A stretch of DNA of 64,000 bases from an uncultured Clostridia bacterium (GTDB lineage Bacteria > Bacillota > Clostridia > Oscillospirales > Butyricicoccaceae): positions 144,548-208,547 of the forward strand of contig CAJUSB010000001.1 in assembly GCA_910589115.1 (NCBI GenBank), written 5' to 3'. The first letter of the stretch is position 1; each line of letters starts with the position of its first letter. The notes below the pieces were generated by a model, which was given only the letters and a program-made list of their open reading frames with translations, was not told the origin of the DNA and ran no database searches. This document shows, piece by piece, positions 61,867 through 64,000 of this stretch. The position numbers and the translations under genes are program-made.

Positions 61867-64000
61867 ATGGATTCTATGATTCAATTCCTGGCGCATGAGC
61901 TGGGACAGTCCGAAGCACATGTAGAAAATGTCGTCAACTTGATTGACGAGGGCAACACCATTCCTTTTATTGCCCGTTACCGAAAGGAACTCCACGGCTC
62001 CATGGATGACCAGCTTCTGCGCACGCTGGCTGACCGCCTGCAATATCTGCGCAATCTGGAATCACGCAAAACCGAGGTAAAATCAGCCGTTGAGGCACAG
62101 GGCAAGCTGACCGAAGAGCTTGCTGCTGCCGTTGACGCTGCCGCCACTCTTGCGGAAGTAGAAGACCTTTACAGACCTTTCAAGCAGAAACGCCGCACCC
62201 GTGCGACCATTGCCCGGGAAAAGGGATTAGAGCCGCTTGCAGCGATGCTGTTTTCGCTGGACGAGCCCTGCCCGCCGCCGGAAGAAGCTGCGCTTTCCTT
62301 TATCGACCCTGAAAAGGGTGTTGAGACTGTTGAGGACGCACTCCAGGGTGCAAATGACATTATTGCAGAACTCATTTCAGATGATGCTGCCCTGCGCAAG
62401 ATCCTGCGCAGCCTGTACCTCCGCCGTGGAATGCTGGTATCCAAAGCCGCCGAAAAAGAGCCGGAGGACACCGTTTACCGCCTGTATTACGATTTCAAGT
62501 GCCCGGTTAATCGAATGCAGGGCTATCAGACGCTGGCCGTCAACCGCGGAGAACGGGAGGATGTGCTGAAAGTCAGCATTGAGCTTGACCCCGAAGAGGC
62601 ACACATTACCGTTCGCCGTTACTGTGTGCCGGGCCGCGCAGCAATGGACTTTGTGCGGGCAGCTGCTGACGATGCATATGACCGTTTGATCCAGCCTTCT
62701 ATGGAGCGTGAAATCCGCAACTATCTGACCGAAGAGGCAGACGAAGGTGCAATTCATATGTTTGCGCTCAATCTCAAACCGCTGCTGATGCAGCCTCCGG
62801 TAAAGGGCAAAGTCACTATGGGGCTTGACCCCGGGTATCGTATGGGCTGTAAAGTTGCAGTGGTTGACGGCACCGGAAAGGTGCTCGATACCGCCGTTGT
62901 TTACCCCACACACGGCGCACGGCAAAAGGAAGAATGCATTACCCGCCTGTCTGCAATGATTCAAAAGCATCATGTCGCACATATTGCGATTGGCAACGGC
63001 ACTGCCAGCCGGGAAACCGAGCAGATGGCAGTCGAGATGATCCGCCGCCTTGGAGGCGGTGTCAGCTATATGATTGTCAATGAAGCGGGCGCGTCCGTTT
63101 ATTCCGCGAGCAAGCTGGCCGCAGAAGAATTCCCGGATTATGATGTCAATCTGCGCAGTGCGGTCTCGATTGCCCGCCGTTTGCAGGACCCCTTAGCCGA
63201 GCTGGTGAAAATCGACCCAAAAGCAATCGGCGTTGGCCAATACCAGCATGATATGCCGCAGGCGCGGCTTGGCGAAGCACTGGGCGGCGTAGTAGAGGAC
63301 TGTGTTAATGCCGTTGGCGTAGACGCTAATACTGCATCGCCCTCCCTGCTGCAAAGGGTTTCCGGGCTGACCGGCACGACTGCTAAAAATATCGTTAAAT
63401 ACCGGGAGGAAAACGGTGTGTTTACCACCCGGAAGCAGCTGCTCAAAGTACCGAAGCTGGGGCCAAAGGCATTTGAACAGTGTGCTGGATTTCTGCGTGT
63501 ACCGGAAAGCAAGAGTGTTCTGGACAACACCGGCGTACATCCGGAAAGCTATCCTGCCGCTGAAAAGCTATTGGCAGAATGCGGCTATTCGCTGGAGGAT
63601 GTGCGCACCGGGCAAATCGGCGAACTGAAAGACCGTGCAACCGAAAAAGGGCTTCCCACACTTGCAGAAACGTGTGGGACAGGCGTCCCAACCCTCCAGG
63701 ATATTATAAAGGAATTATTGAAGCCTGGACGCGACCCGCGTGACGAACTGCCGCCCCCGATCCTGCGCACTGATGTAATGGAAGCAAAGGATTTGAAACC
63801 CGGCATGGAGCTTCAAGGCACAGTGCGCAATGTAATTGATTTCGGCGCATTTGTGGACATCGGTGTGCATCAAGACGGGCTTGTCCACATCTCCAAGCTG
63901 AAAAAGCGCGTAAAACATCCTTCCGAACTGCTTTCTGTTGGGGACGTGATTACCGTTTGGGTAACCGAGGTTGATGAAAAGAAAAAGCGCATCGGGTTGA
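61867..64000 (+). CDS. tex: Tex-family RNA-binding protein, truncated by the window edge
   Basis: The 711 visible codons begin MDSMIQFLAHELGQSEAHVE (AAGGAG 7 nt upstream). Domains in order are the Tex N-terminal domain with NTIPFIARYRKELHG and EDLYRPFKQKRRTRATIARE (1-190), a YqgF/RNase H-like domain from about 315 (VTMGLDPGYRMGCKVAVVDG), helix-hairpin-helix modules from about 497 (SGLTGTTAKNIVKYREENG) and an S1 domain from about 645 (LQGTVRNVIDFGAFVDIGVH). Tex homologues bind RNA and affect transcription and translation. Full proteins are about 715-770 residues, so only the C-terminal tail is missing. Confidence 0.96.
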   Translation, partial: MDSMIQFLAHELGQSEAHVENVVNLIDEGNTIPFIARYRKELHGSMDDQLLRTLADRLQYLRNLESRKTEVKSAVEAQGKLTEELAAAVDAAATLAEVEDLYRPFKQKRRTRATIAREKGLEPLAAMLFSLDEPCPPPEEAALSFIDPEKGVETVEDALQGANDIIAELISDDAALRKILRSLYLRRGMLVSKAAEKEPEDTVYRLYYDFKCPVNRMQGYQTLAVNRGEREDVLKVSIELDPEEAHITVRRYCVPGRAAMDFVRAAADDAYDRLIQPSMEREIRNYLTEEADEGAIHMFALNLKPLLMQPPVKGKVTMGLDPGYRMGCKVAVVDGTGKVLDTAVVYPTHGARQKEECITRLSAMIQKHHVAHIAIGNGTASRETEQMAVEMIRRLGGGVSYMIVNEAGASVYSASKLAAEEFPDYDVNLRSAVSIARRLQDPLAELVKIDPKAIGVGQYQHDMPQARLGEALGGVVEDCVNAVGVDANTASPSLLQRVSGLTGTTAKNIVKYREENGVFTTRKQLLKVPKLGPKAFEQCAGFLRVPESKSVLDNTGVHPESYPAAEKLLAECGYSLEDVRTGQIGELKDRATEKGLPTLAETCGTGVPTLQDIIKELLKPGRDPRDELPPPILRTDVMEAKDLKPGMELQGTVRNVIDFGAFVDIGVHQDGLVHISKLKKRVKHPSELLSVGDVITVWVTEVDEKKKRIGL

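Overview
The window is one stretch of chromosome from an anaerobic, low-to-mid G+C, spore-forming member of the Clostridia. I infer Oscillospirales (Ruminococcaceae/Butyricicoccaceae-like), without a database search. The evidence is a Bacillus/Clostridium-type cluster for sporulation and cell division (spoVB-mazG-hup-rqcP-yabP-yabQ-divIC-S1), a LeuA T-box leader, type III pantothenate kinase, dapL-type lysine synthesis, a long-form HPF, HemZ, TrpXYZ-like ABC genes and frequent GTG/TTG starts behind strong Shine-Dalgarno sequences. I see no rRNA or tRNA genes, CRISPR arrays, prophage or intact insertion sequences.

Layout. 1-1100: 5' part of leuA (minus) with a T-box leader and a divergent promoter. 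1.1-4.3 kb (plus): YcxB-like membrane protein, PAP2 phosphatase, flippase and a flavodoxin gene broken by two frameshifts. 4.4-5.9 kb: glgA. 6.1-13.1 kb (minus): a complete F-type ATP synthase operon. The order of transcription is atpZ-like, atpI-like, atpB, E, F, H, A, G, D, C, and the c subunit carries a two-carboxylate, probably sodium-binding motif. 13.4-16.9 kb (minus): small P-loop ATPase, D,D-carboxypeptidase, coaX and a YfcE-type phosphodiesterase. 17.1-18.2 kb (plus): three small uncharacterised genes behind a sigma-K-like promoter. 18.3-23.7 kb: rsmA, a G5/3D cell-wall protein, a 52-residue small ORF, hpf, an orphan fumarase alpha subunit and an amidohydrolase. 23.74-23.86 kb: a free-standing promoter-hairpin-terminator unit that looks like an unannotated small RNA.

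24.0-28.8 kb (minus): the sporulation/division cluster. 28.9-37.3 kb (minus): zinc-ribbon protein, nucleoside kinase, hemZ, MBL hydrolase, dtd, rel and recJ. The last five form a tight operon read from recJ and combine stringent response, translation quality control and DNA repair. 37.5-38.1 kb: a second MBL hydrolase. 38.6-47.5 kb (minus): a purine operon purE-purC-purF-purM-purN-purO-AICARFT-purD plus one unknown gene. It is preceded by a leader with a 34-codon ORF and an attenuator-like hairpin. The final two steps use separate AICAR transformylase and archaeal-type IMP cyclohydrolase (PurO) proteins instead of bifunctional PurH, and the PurF homologue lacks the N-terminal catalytic cysteine.

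47.6-51.0 kb (minus): envelope glycosyltransferases, one fused to a CsaB pyruvyltransferase. 51.3-56.0 kb (minus): YciI protein, WYL regulator, XRE/DUF3796 pair, DUF3781 protein, second flippase and a degenerate HPr. 56.4-59.3 kb (plus): a TrpXYZ-like ABC transporter. 59.4-61.5 kb (minus): dapL and dapF. 61.9 kb to the end (plus): tex, truncated by the window edge.

Intergenic regions hold at least two families of dispersed GC-rich palindromic repeats, often arranged as mosaics, and a third element family with AGAACCTGT terminal inverted repeats. Function calls rest on recognisable motifs and gene order read by eye. Coordinates of starts were adjusted to the best Shine-Dalgarno match.
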